Of a stretch of 17,372 nucleotides of DNA, positions 6,983-14,196 are shown one piece after another. Source of the stretch: Desulfovibrio sp. (GTDB lineage Bacteria; Desulfobacterota; Desulfovibrionia; Desulfovibrionales; Desulfovibrionaceae); NCBI GenBank assembly GCA_020217165.1, contig JAIWOE010000065.1, positions 1-17,372 on the forward strand, written 5' to 3'. The translations under genes and the position numbers were made by a program. The notes under the pieces were generated by a model. That model searched no databases and was not told the DNA's origin. It worked only from the letters and a program-made list of their open reading frames with translations. Numbering within the stretch: the stretch's first letter is position 1; each line of letters opens with the position of its first letter.

Positions 6983-9136
6983 TCAACGCGCGGCAGCTAC
7001 CACGGCTTGCAAGAGTTGCGGAATATCCAGAATCAGCGCCATGCTGCCATCCCCCTTGATGGTGGCGCCGGAAAGGCCTTGTACGTCCCGGAACACCCGG
7101 CCCAGGCTCTTGATGACGGTCTGCATCTCGCCAATGACCGTATCCGCAACAATGCCCACCCGTTGGCCCTGGGAGCGCACCACCACAATCTGTTCAATGG
7201 CCGGTGCATCGCCGGGCACGCTGAACCAGTTGCGCAGGCGGATGTACGGCACAATCTCCCCCCGCAGGTTGACGATCTGCTCCCGGGAGTCGTCCCGGGC
7301 GTTCCGGCGGGTCAATTCCACGCATTCTTCCACGTGGGTCAGGGGAATGACATAGAATTCCTGCCCCACCTGAATTTCCAGGCCGTCGATGATGGCCAGG
7401 GTCAGGGGCAGTTTGATGGTGATTGAGGTGCCTTGTTGCGGGATGGACTTTACCTCGATGCTGCCGCGCAAGGCGTCGATGGAGCGCTTGACCACATCCA
7501 TGCCCACCCCGCGGCCGGAAACGTTGGTAATGGCCGTCGCCGTGGAAAAGCCGGGCTGGAAGATGCAGGCATAGATTTCGGCGTCGGTTAGTTCGGCATC
7601 AGGGGCAATGATGCCCCGCTCCACGGCCTTGGCGCGCACGCGCTCCTTGTCTATGCCCTGACCGTCGTCGTTGATGTGAATGTGTACCTCACCGCCGGAG
7701 TGTTCGGCCACCAGCCGCACCGAGCCGCGCCGGGGCTTACCGGCCGCCTCGCGCACGTCGGGCAGTTCAATGCCGTGGTCGATGGAATTGCGCAGCAGAT
7801 GCACCAGGGGATCCCCCAGGCGTTCGATGACGGTCTTGTCCAGTTCCGTCTCCTCGCCGCGCATTTCCAGGTCTATTTCCTTGCCCAGTTCCTCGGAGAG
7901 GTCGCGCACCAGCCGGCGGAATTTGCTGAAGGTGGCCCCGATGGGCAGCATGCGAATACCCAGGGTGGCATCGCGCAGGTTGTCGCACAGGCGCTCCAGT
8001 TCCTCGGAAAGGGTCGTGAGGATGGGGTCGCGCTTTTGCTGCACCACCTGGTTGATGCGCGCCTGGACGATGACCATCTCCCCCACCAGGTCCACCAGGA
8101 AATCGAGCTTGGAGGCAGCCACGCGGATGCTGGCGGCCTGGGCATCCCCCTTTTCTGTCACGGGGGCGGCCTCGGCAGCGGCCTTGCGCTCTTCCCGCCT
8201 GGCGCGCACGAGCTGCTGCTCGGCCAGGGCCGAGGCCACCTGCTCGCGGCTGACCACGCCTGCGTCGGCAAGCATCTCGCCCAGGGGTTTTTTGGCGGCC
8301 AGGATGGCCTCCAGATCCTGGGGACGCACATCTCCCCGCTCTAGGAGGATCTCCCCGATTTTCTTGTCGATGGTGCATTCATCTCCGGAGTAATCGATGG
8401 CCCGGATGGCGATGTCCGCATCCTCCTCCACAAACATGAATACGTCCTGCAGGGCCTCCAGGGAGGCTGTGGTGGCAAGGATGATGTCCCAGCGCAGGCG
8501 GACTTCCTCGGGAGTCATGTCCTCCAGGCAATCCACTTCCTGCAGGTACGGGAAGGCCTGCATCTCGCCCAGCTCAGCTAGTTCCTCCAGCAACCCCATG
8601 GGGTTGGCGCCGGTGAAGAGCATATCTGGCTTTGGGGAGAAGCGGATGCTCCACAGGGTGGAGGGGGCATTGGCATCTTGCCTGTCACCACCGGCACGAG
8701 AACCGGGGGGGGCCGTGGCGCCGGCCGCAGGCGCCTTGGGCAGCCACTCCCGAAACCGGGCCGCCAGGGCCTGGCTGGCTGTCAGGTCGGCCTGACGGGA
8801 TTCGATGCCCGCGGCCAGCAGCTCGCTGATGACATCCTTGGCTTGCAGGGTGAGATTCAGCAAGTCTTTGGTGACGGCAATGCTCCCCCCGCGCACCAGA
8901 TCGAAGACGTTTTCCACGTCATGGGTAAAGGCGGCGATGTCGTCAAACCCGAACATGGCGCCGGAGCCCTTGATAGTATGCAGGGCCCTGAACACCCGGT
9001 CGATGAGGGGTTGGTCCGAGGGTGCGTCTTCAAGCTCCAGCAGGGCTGCTTCCAGCTCGGCCAACAGCTCCTGGGCCTCTTCCCCATAGGCATGCCTATG
9101 ACGTGCATCAATTGTGGAGGACGAAGCCATGGCCAT
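6983..9136 (-). CDS. cheA: Chemotaxis histidine kinase CheA
   Basis: CheA autophosphorylates on histidine and donates phosphate to CheY and CheB. The 717-residue protein has an Hpt domain (about 15-120) with H53 in ALHTIKGSG and a P2-like ferredoxin-fold segment (about 162-248, WSIRFSP...NPMGLLEEL). A two-unit KxxGExL repeat segment follows (about 258-308), then the P3 dimerisation helices (about 338-410) and the HATPase domain with N-box HLLRNSIDHGIE (446-457), G1 DDGQGID (490-496), F-box FQPGFSTA (526-533) and G2 GRGVGMDVV (541-549). A CheW-like domain (about 575-715) closes it. The ATG at 9136 is preferred: GGAG lies about 7 nt upstream, whereas the GTG at 9142 overlaps that site. It sits 29 nt after cheY and 16 nt before cheR. 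Confidence 0.96.
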   Translation of the reverse strand: MAMASSSTIDARHRHAYGEEAQELLAELEAALLELEDAPSDQPLIDRVFRALHTIKGSGAMFGFDDIAAFTHDVENVFDLVRGGSIAVTKDLLNLTLQAKDVISELLAAGIESRQADLTASQALAARFREWLPKAPAAGATAPPGSRAGGDRQDANAPSTLWSIRFSPKPDMLFTGANPMGLLEELAELGEMQAFPYLQEVDCLEDMTPEEVRLRWDIILATTASLEALQDVFMFVEEDADIAIRAIDYSGDECTIDKKIGEILLERGDVRPQDLEAILAAKKPLGEMLADAGVVSREQVASALAEQQLVRARREERKAAAEAAPVTEKGDAQAASIRVAASKLDFLVDLVGEMVIVQARINQVVQQKRDPILTTLSEELERLCDNLRDATLGIRMLPIGATFSKFRRLVRDLSEELGKEIDLEMRGEETELDKTVIERLGDPLVHLLRNSIDHGIELPDVREAAGKPRRGSVRLVAEHSGGEVHIHINDDGQGIDKERVRAKAVERGIIAPDAELTDAEIYACIFQPGFSTATAITNVSGRGVGMDVVKRSIDALRGSIEVKSIPQQGTSITIKLPLTLAIIDGLEIQVGQEFYVIPLTHVEECVELTRRNARDDSREQIVNLRGEIVPYIRLRNWFSVPGDAPAIEQIVVVRSQGQRVGIVADTVIGEMQTVIKSLGRVFRDVQGLSGATIKGDGSMALILDIPQLLQAVVAAAR

Positions 9137-9165
9137 GATCACTCTCCCGGCGGATTGACAACGCG

Positions 9166-9528
9166 TTACCGCAACAGCTTTTGCACCACCGCCAGCAACT
9201 GCTCGGGCTTGAATGGTTTGACCACCCAGCCCGTGGCGCCGGCAGCCTTGCCATCCTGCTTTTTGCCAGCCTGGGATTCCGTGGTGAGCATGATAATTGG
9301 AATGAACTTGAATTGCGCCTTGGCGCGCACTTGCTTGATGAATTCGATACCGTCCAGGTTGGGCATGTTCAGGTCCGTAATGATCATGCTTACGGAGCCG
9401 GTCAGTTTTGCCAGCCCATCCTTGCCGTCCACGGCTTCCACAACGTCATAGCCTGCGTTCTTCAACGTGAAGCTCACCATCTGGCGTACGCTGGCGGAGT
9501 CATCCACGGTCATTATAGTCTTGCCCAT
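9166..9528 (-). CDS. cheY: Chemotaxis response regulator CheY
   Basis: A stand-alone receiver domain of 120 residues with no output domain, as expected for CheY, which carries the CheA signal to its target (flagellar motor or another effector). Key residues are in place: D9/D10 acidic pocket, phospho-acceptor D52 in ITDLNMPNLDG, T82 in MLTTES, W101 and K104 in VVKPF. The E-S-Q following the Thr pair and the KKQDGKAAGATGW segment are typical of CheY from deltaproteobacterial-type clusters. The ATG at 9528 has AAGGA 7 nt upstream, lying directly after a 12-bp tandem repeat. It sits between the MCP-like gene and cheA. Confidence 0.95.
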   Translation of the reverse strand: MGKTIMTVDDSASVRQMVSFTLKNAGYDVVEAVDGKDGLAKLTGSVSMIITDLNMPNLDGIEFIKQVRAKAQFKFIPIIMLTTESQAGKKQDGKAAGATGWVVKPFKPEQLLAVVQKLLR

Positions 9529-9540
9529 AACAGCATCCTT

Positions 9541-9594
9541 GCCCTGTAGTCGGCCCTGTTGTCGGCCCTGTTGTCAGTCCTGTTGTCAGTCCGG
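9541..9594 (-). repeat. 12-bp tandem repeat between the MCP-like gene and cheY
   Basis: On the plus strand four units follow head to tail: GCCCTGTAGTCG, GCCCTGTTGTCG, GCCCTGTTGTCA and GTCCTGTTGTCA, then a partial GTCCGG. They begin 12 bases upstream of cheY and fill the gap up to the stop codon of the MCP-like gene at 9595-9597. The array ends next to the cheY Shine-Dalgarno. The period is a multiple of three. Slippage is the likely origin; a role in mRNA stability or spacing is possible. Confidence 0.75.
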
Positions 9595-11418
9595 TTAAAA
9601 AAGTTCCACTCCATCAAGGGGATCTTCCTCCCCACCGGCACTGGCTGCGCTGTCACCGGCGGCAGCGTCCGCATTGGCGATGCCGAGGTGGATTTGCCGT
9701 TCAATTTCCATGGTGTAGCGCCCAAGCATGGATTCCAACCGGGCGGAGTGCATCCCGGCATGGCCACCCGGCGCCAACGCGGCGGCCTGCTGTTGCAGGG
9801 AGTCAAGACGCGCGGCGCTGGCCGAGAGCTGCCGGGCTACCTCGTGGTGCATGGTCAGCCCATTGGCCAGGGTGGTGATGTCCCGGGCCACGGCCTTGCC
9901 AGCGGCGGAAACTTCGGCGAACAGGGCGGTGGTTTCGGCATCAATGGAGGTCAGGCCCTTGACCAGCACTCCCAGCCGGGCCAGGGCTTCTTCCACATGC
10001 ACCTCCTCCCGGAACCGGGCAGAATTGGTCCGCAACACCTCGGAGGAGGCAGCCACTCCGCTCAGGGCCTTGGCAATGGCCTCGGTTTGCAGCCGGGCGG
10101 CATGGGAGAGGGACTGGATGGACTGCGCCAGCACGCCCATGGCCTTGCCCTTGTCCCCGGTGTGGGCCGCCTTGACGCTGGCGTTGAGGGCGATGAGCTC
10201 GATGGAGGCGCCCACTTCCTCCACATCTTCCAAAAACGCGCCCATTTCCTGGATGGTGCCGGCCACGCGGTCCATCACCTCGCCCTTGGCCTCGCCCTGA
10301 GCCACGAATTCCCGTATGGACTGCATGATATTGTTGATGGAGGCCTCAATTCCTTGTAGGGCCGTGCGGGGAGATCCGCCTCCCACCCGGGCATCCTGGC
10401 GCACCAGGGCCACCTCGTCGGCCAACCCGTCCATGGCTGCGGCCACCCCGTGCAGGCGATCTCCAAAGGAGGTCACGGCATCCACAAACCGGTCGCTGGC
10501 TGCCCGCACCTGACGGGACTCCATGGCACAGAGTTCGGCCATGAAGGCCACCAGCTCCAGGTCCGTCTCTGCGGCGTCGCGGCCAGGGGCCAGGTGTTCG
10601 TCGATCATCTCCAGCAGGTCGGTCATGGCCTGTTCCACGTGCTCCACCTGCTGGCGGGTAATATCATGAAATTGCAGGGAGGACACGGCCTGTCCGATGT
10701 TGTGGTGGGCTTGTCGGATTCGCTCCCCCAGGGCCTGGGAAAGCTCCTGGGACATGTGCGAAAGCTGCAGCAGGGTTTCCAGGTTGCGTTGCACCTGGGA
10801 GCCCATCTCGTCCGTGCAACGACGCTGGCTTTCCAGCATGTGCCGAGCCTGCTCCATGGCCGTGGCCGCCAGGGCATCCAGGGCCTGGGATTGTTTGGAA
10901 ATGGAATCGGACTGCCGGCCTATGGCCACGGAGAGCTTTTCCACGTCATCGGCCAGGGTGCCGAAGCCGCTGCCGTCCGCCCCCAGGCGCGCAGATTCGA
11001 TGCGGGTGGAAATTCCCAGCATGTGCAAATGCTTGACAATGCGCTTGAAGCTGCCCAGCTGTTCCCCAAGCTGCGCCAGGGTGGCGCGAATGCTCATCAG
11101 GGCCGACTCATTCTCTGCCCCTGCAGCCAGCAGGAGCAGGGCCTGCATCCTGTCCAGCTCCTGGGTAAGTTCGGCGCCAAAGCTGTCCAGGGCATCGCGC
11201 GACGTCAGGCCGGTGAGGAATTCCGCCTGTTCCACGATGTCTTCCACCGTTCCGGCCACACGCTGCAATGCGGCGCCCAATTCCAGGAATTCCGCCTCAC
11301 GGGGCGTCACCGCTTTGGACAAGTCAACGCACAGCGGCGCTGCCTCCTTGCGCGCCCGGGCAAGGAACGAGGCGACTTCCGCGTCGTTGACAACTGCCTG
11401 GATCGTGCTGTCTTCCAA
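9595..11418 (-). CDS. Soluble MCP-like chemotaxis protein with CheZ-type DxxxQ motif and tail
   Basis: A 607-residue, mostly helical protein with no membrane segment, no HAMP and no recognisable ligand domain. Two stretches resemble the MCP hairpin tip: HMLGISTRIESARLG (132-146) and ASIELIALNASVKAAHTG (404-421). Each is followed by a xGxGxxxLAxxVxxLS-like segment, and about 110 residues later by HDITRQ (251-256) and HEVARQ (525-530). DxxxQ is the catalytic spacing of CheZ. The C-terminus is an Ala/Gly linker ending EEDPLDGVELF, similar in character to the CheY-binding tail of CheZ. The TTG at 11418 is chosen because GGGAG lies 6 nt upstream; the frame stays open further, overlapping radA, but that part lacks features, and the next in-frame ATG is residue 91. 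It is next to cheY. MCP-like family membership is well supported; the phosphatase role is inference. Confidence 0.75.
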   Translation of the reverse strand: MEDSTIQAVVNDAEVASFLARARKEAAPLCVDLSKAVTPREAEFLELGAALQRVAGTVEDIVEQAEFLTGLTSRDALDSFGAELTQELDRMQALLLLAAGAENESALMSIRATLAQLGEQLGSFKRIVKHLHMLGISTRIESARLGADGSGFGTLADDVEKLSVAIGRQSDSISKQSQALDALAATAMEQARHMLESQRRCTDEMGSQVQRNLETLLQLSHMSQELSQALGERIRQAHHNIGQAVSSLQFHDITRQQVEHVEQAMTDLLEMIDEHLAPGRDAAETDLELVAFMAELCAMESRQVRAASDRFVDAVTSFGDRLHGVAAAMDGLADEVALVRQDARVGGGSPRTALQGIEASINNIMQSIREFVAQGEAKGEVMDRVAGTIQEMGAFLEDVEEVGASIELIALNASVKAAHTGDKGKAMGVLAQSIQSLSHAARLQTEAIAKALSGVAASSEVLRTNSARFREEVHVEEALARLGVLVKGLTSIDAETTALFAEVSAAGKAVARDITTLANGLTMHHEVARQLSASAARLDSLQQQAAALAPGGHAGMHSARLESMLGRYTMEIERQIHLGIANADAAAGDSAASAGGEEDPLDGVELF

Positions 11419-11419
11419 A

Positions 11420-11446
11420 GACTTCTCCCGTGGTTCACGGGAAGTC
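11420..11446 (-). promoter_or_regulatory. Hairpin covering the Shine-Dalgarno of the MCP-like gene
   Basis: CCCGTG (11427-11432) and CACGGG (11436-11441) make a perfect 6-bp stem with a 3-base loop; after a 2-base bulge, GACTT/AAGTC adds five more pairs. In the minus-strand mRNA the GGGAG ribosome-binding site lies in the 3' arm, and the TTG start at 11418 is just outside the stem. This would reduce initiation unless opened, so translational control or coupling is plausible. Confidence 0.45.
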
Positions 11447-11570
11447 CGTGCGGTGGGATGCCCCTCCGCAGACTTTCCCGATGGCCTGGTGCACTGCTGC
11501 AACTGCCATACGTCCTTGCGCACAGCGTATGCAACACTACATGCGTCATGGAGAATAGGCAAGAAAAAGC
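11447..11570 (-). other. Intergenic region between radA and the che cluster
   Basis: This is the remainder of the 152-nt gap. It contains an inverted repeat CATACG-N13-CGTATG (11507-11531) that could be an operator. A poor sigma70-like pair on the minus strand (TTGCCT, 17 bases, TAGTGT, about 11561-11533) is the best promoter I could find. A 5-bp TAGGC/GCCTA stem overlaps the radA stop but has its T run in the loop. I see no conserved gene here. Confidence 0.3.
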
Positions 11571-12980
11571 CTAGGTTGACTCGTTCTCCCGACCGCCTCT
11601 CCCCCGTGCCGCAGCTCCGAACAGCGCCTCCTGCAAGGCGCTCAAGGTGCTCACATTCCGGGCATCCGGCACTCCCGGGGCGGCAAAGATGGGATGCAGG
11701 CCCAGCCGCCGTGCCTGGTGCAACCGGATCTCCTGCCCGGCCACTGGACGGATGCGACCGTTCAGATCCACCTCGCCAAAAAAGGCCGCCTGCTCGGGCA
11801 GGGCCTGATCGTACTGGGAGGAAAGGATGGCTGCGCACAGGGCCAGGTCAAACCCCGGATCCTGCAGCTTGAATCCGCCCCCCACCTTGGCGTACACGTC
11901 CTGCTGTCCGAAGGACAGTCCCAGGCGCTTTTCCAGCACCGCCAGCAGCAGGTGCAGGCGATTCACGTCCAGCCCCAGGGCCGTACGCCGCGGGATGGTG
12001 AGCCAGCTGCGGGAAACCAGGGCCTGGGCCTCCAGGGCAAAGGCGCGCTGCCCGTCCAGGGCCATGGCCAGGGCCGTGCCCGAAAGCCCTGCGGCGCGGG
12101 ATTCCAGAAACAACGCGGCGGGGTCCTCCACCGGCGCCAGCCCCTGGCCCTGCATGGCAAATACGGCCACGTCCAGACTGGGTCCGAACCGGTTCTTGAG
12201 CACCCGCAGCAGCCGGTAGCAATGGGTGCGGTCGCCCTCCAGGGAAAGCACGGTATCCACCATGTGTTCCAGGAGTTTGGGGCCGGCAATCTGCCCTTCC
12301 TTGGTTACGTGCCCCACAAACAACAGGCAGGGACCGCACCGCCGGGCCAGGTCAATGCCCTCTGCCGCCACGGCCCGCACCTGGGAGACGCTGCCGGGCA
12401 GGCCCTCGGTCTGGGAGGAGACCACGGTCTGCACGGAATCCAGCACCACCAGGGCCACATTGCCGGCGGCCTCCACGGCCTGCCAGACTTCCTCCGCACT
12501 GGAGGTGCTCAGGGCCAGCAGGGAATCGGTCAGGCACCCCAGGCGCTCGGCGCGGCGTTTGAGCTGCGGCAGGCCTTCTTCGCCGGAGGCGTAGAGCACC
12601 GTATGGCCGGCCTTGGCCACGGCGCCGGCCACCTGCAGCAGCAGGGTGGATTTTCCCACCCCCGGCTCCCCGGCCATGAGCACGGTGCTGCCGCGCACCA
12701 TGCCCTGGCCCAGCAGGTCATCCAGCACACGCATGCCCGCGGAAACATGCTGCTGCGTGGCGATATCCACCGCGCCCAGGGACATGGCCGCCCCTGCTCC
12801 CGAAGACAAGACGCCCGCGCCCGGGCCTGTGGCGGCCTGCGTCCGGCGACCGCCGGCGGGGGCAGGCGTTTCCAGCCGCTCTTCCAGGGTGTTCCACGCC
12901 TCGCAACGCGGGCACTGGCCCTGCCAGCGCATGGAAGCCCCGCCACATGCGGTACAGACATACATGCGGCGGGGCTTCAT
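11571..12980 (-). CDS. radA: DNA repair protein RadA
   Basis: RadA (Sms) is a RecA-like ATPase that drives branch migration of recombination intermediates. The 469-residue protein has the N-terminal zinc finger C9-x2-C12 and C23-x2-C26, a variable Ala/Gly/Pro linker (38-66), Walker A GEPGVGKST (104-112), Walker B LVVLDS (177-182), the RadA signature KNRFG (262-266) and a C-terminal Lon-protease-like domain (about 290-450) with GEVDLNGRIRPV. Length is slightly above the usual 450-460. The ATG at 12980 is used; no clear Shine-Dalgarno precedes it, and a second ATG five codons on (12965) would still keep the zinc finger. It starts 26 nt after the DUF3426 gene and appears to be last in the metH-to-radA operon. 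Confidence 0.97.
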   Translation of the reverse strand: MKPRRMYVCTACGGASMRWQGQCPRCEAWNTLEERLETPAPAGGRRTQAATGPGAGVLSSGAGAAMSLGAVDIATQQHVSAGMRVLDDLLGQGMVRGSTVLMAGEPGVGKSTLLLQVAGAVAKAGHTVLYASGEEGLPQLKRRAERLGCLTDSLLALSTSSAEEVWQAVEAAGNVALVVLDSVQTVVSSQTEGLPGSVSQVRAVAAEGIDLARRCGPCLLFVGHVTKEGQIAGPKLLEHMVDTVLSLEGDRTHCYRLLRVLKNRFGPSLDVAVFAMQGQGLAPVEDPAALFLESRAAGLSGTALAMALDGQRAFALEAQALVSRSWLTIPRRTALGLDVNRLHLLLAVLEKRLGLSFGQQDVYAKVGGGFKLQDPGFDLALCAAILSSQYDQALPEQAAFFGEVDLNGRIRPVAGQEIRLHQARRLGLHPIFAAPGVPDARNVSTLSALQEALFGAAARGRGGRENEST

Positions 12981-13006
12981 GAGTACTGCGGCAACATGCC
13001 CGGAGG

Positions 13007-14149
13007 CTACTGCTTTGGCGCGGCCTTGGCGTCCACAATCACCACTTGGTACTCTTTGACCGAGGCCGGGGGATTGTAGAAAATAACCATGAACGGCGCC
13101 GTGGTGCCAGGCTTAATATTGGTGTTCTGCGTGGTGATGCCCACGGGGTTGTTGAGGGCTTTTTCCAGCTCTTCCCGGGTGAGCTGCTGCAGCTGGAACA
13201 GGGAGATGGCATTGCCGATGAGCTGCTGTCGCGTATCCAGGCGCACGCCATTCTCGTCATACAAATTGGCTTCCACCTTGATGAGTTCGCGCGGCTCGGG
13301 GCTGTTGTTCACCACCTGTCCCTGGATGACCAGCAACTCGCCCACCTTTTCGTTTTTGACGAAATGCTGCTCGGCATCCTTAAGTTCCAGATGCTTGATC
13401 ATCTCCTGATTGGCCACGGGTTCGCCCGGCAGGGGTCCCGCGCCGGGCTCGGGCTGGGAGCCACCACCCAGGAGTTCCCGCACCGGGGCGGGCAGCATCT
13501 CCGGCGCAAAGAACCAGGCCAGCACGCCGGCAGCGGTCACCGCCAGAAAAATGAACAGGAACAAGGACAACGCCAGTTTGAGGGGGGACTTTTTGGGAGC
13601 CGGCCCCTTGGGAATGGTGATGCGCGGGGTGGCCTTGGCGGCCAGCCTGGCGGCTTCGTCAATGTTGTATGGATCTTCTGCCACAAGTTCCTGGGAGAAC
13701 ATCTGCTGGAAGGGGTCCTCGGCCGGGGGCTCGGCCGCCTTGGCCCGGGCGCTGGGAACCTCGAAATCAAAGGCCGATGGGGCATTGTCCTTGGTGGCCT
13801 TCATCACCTCAGCGTCGGGGGAAAAGCCGGGGCTGGCCATGGCTTGCGAACCGAGGCCTTCAAAATCATTCAGGAAATCGTCCGTCTGCTGCACGGACCT
13901 GGCTGGCGCAGGTCGCACGGGGGCGGCAGGTGCGGCGGGAGCGGCTGGAGCGGCTGGAGCGGCTGGAGCGACGGGGGCTGCAGATGCGACGGGTGCGGCA
14001 GCAGCAGCAACAGCGGGAGCAGCAGGCTGTGGCTGCCGGGCCAGGGGGAAGACGTGCTTGCACTTGGAGCAACGAACCTTGCGGCCTTCCTGGAACTTTT
14101 CATCAGGCAGGTTGAACCTGGTTTCGCAACTGGGACATTTGATGATCAT
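13007..14149 (-). CDS. Zinc-ribbon/DUF3426 single-pass membrane protein
   Basis: The 380-residue protein starts with an MJ0042-type zinc ribbon (C5-x2-C8, C27-x2-C30). A low-complexity Ala/Pro stretch (about 43-82) and an acidic, disordered segment follow. One membrane helix (about 190-214, flanked by KKSPLK on the inside) leads to a C-terminal DUF3426-like domain (about 250-375) with the LVIQGQVVN and PFMVIF strands. By the positive-inside rule the ribbon is cytoplasmic and DUF3426 periplasmic. Function is unknown; the family is widespread in Proteobacteria and Desulfobacterota, often near unrelated housekeeping genes. The ATG at 14149 gives the expected MIIKCPSC start, with a weak GGAA upstream. 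It sits between hpt and radA in the presumed operon. Confidence 0.85.
   Translation of the reverse strand: MIIKCPSCETRFNLPDEKFQEGRKVRCSKCKHVFPLARQPQPAAPAVAAAAAPVASAAPVAPAAPAAPAAPAAPAAPVRPAPARSVQQTDDFLNDFEGLGSQAMASPGFSPDAEVMKATKDNAPSAFDFEVPSARAKAAEPPAEDPFQQMFSQELVAEDPYNIDEAARLAAKATPRITIPKGPAPKKSPLKLALSLFLFIFLAVTAAGVLAWFFAPEMLPAPVRELLGGGSQPEPGAGPLPGEPVANQEMIKHLELKDAEQHFVKNEKVGELLVIQGQVVNNSPEPRELIKVEANLYDENGVRLDTRQQLIGNAISLFQLQQLTREELEKALNNPVGITTQNTNIKPGTTAPFMVIFYNPPASVKEYQVVIVDAKAAPKQ
13932..13967 (-). repeat. 9-bp tandem repeat coding Ala-Pro-Ala
   Basis: Plus-strand units GCGGCGGGA, then GCGGCTGGA three times, run head to tail and encode part of the Ala/Pro linker of the zinc-ribbon protein. 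Identical adjacent units suggest recent replication slippage, so linker length may vary between strains. Confidence 0.7.
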
Positions 14150-14196
14150 GTCGTCATTCCATGGATGGACGTTCGGGGCGTGCCAAGCAGTGCGGC

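Noticed and set aside
9513..9806. Open frame encoding DNRADNRAD-type repeats
   Set aside because: It is the 12-bp repeat read in another frame, overlapping the coding ends of the MCP-like gene and cheY; no independent evidence of translation.
11550..11575. TAGGC/GCCTA hairpin at the radA stop as an intrinsic terminator
   Set aside because: The stem is only 5 bp, overlaps the stop codon, and the T run is in the loop rather than after the stem.
11419..11838. N-terminal extension of the MCP-like frame into radA
   Set aside because: It overlaps radA by about 270 bases, has shadow-like composition (Arg/Gly/Pro) and no Shine-Dalgarno; the TTG at 11418 has one.
11694..13079. Long plus-strand open frame (461 codons) opposite radA
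   Set aside because: Antisense shadow of radA, with biased composition and no domain.
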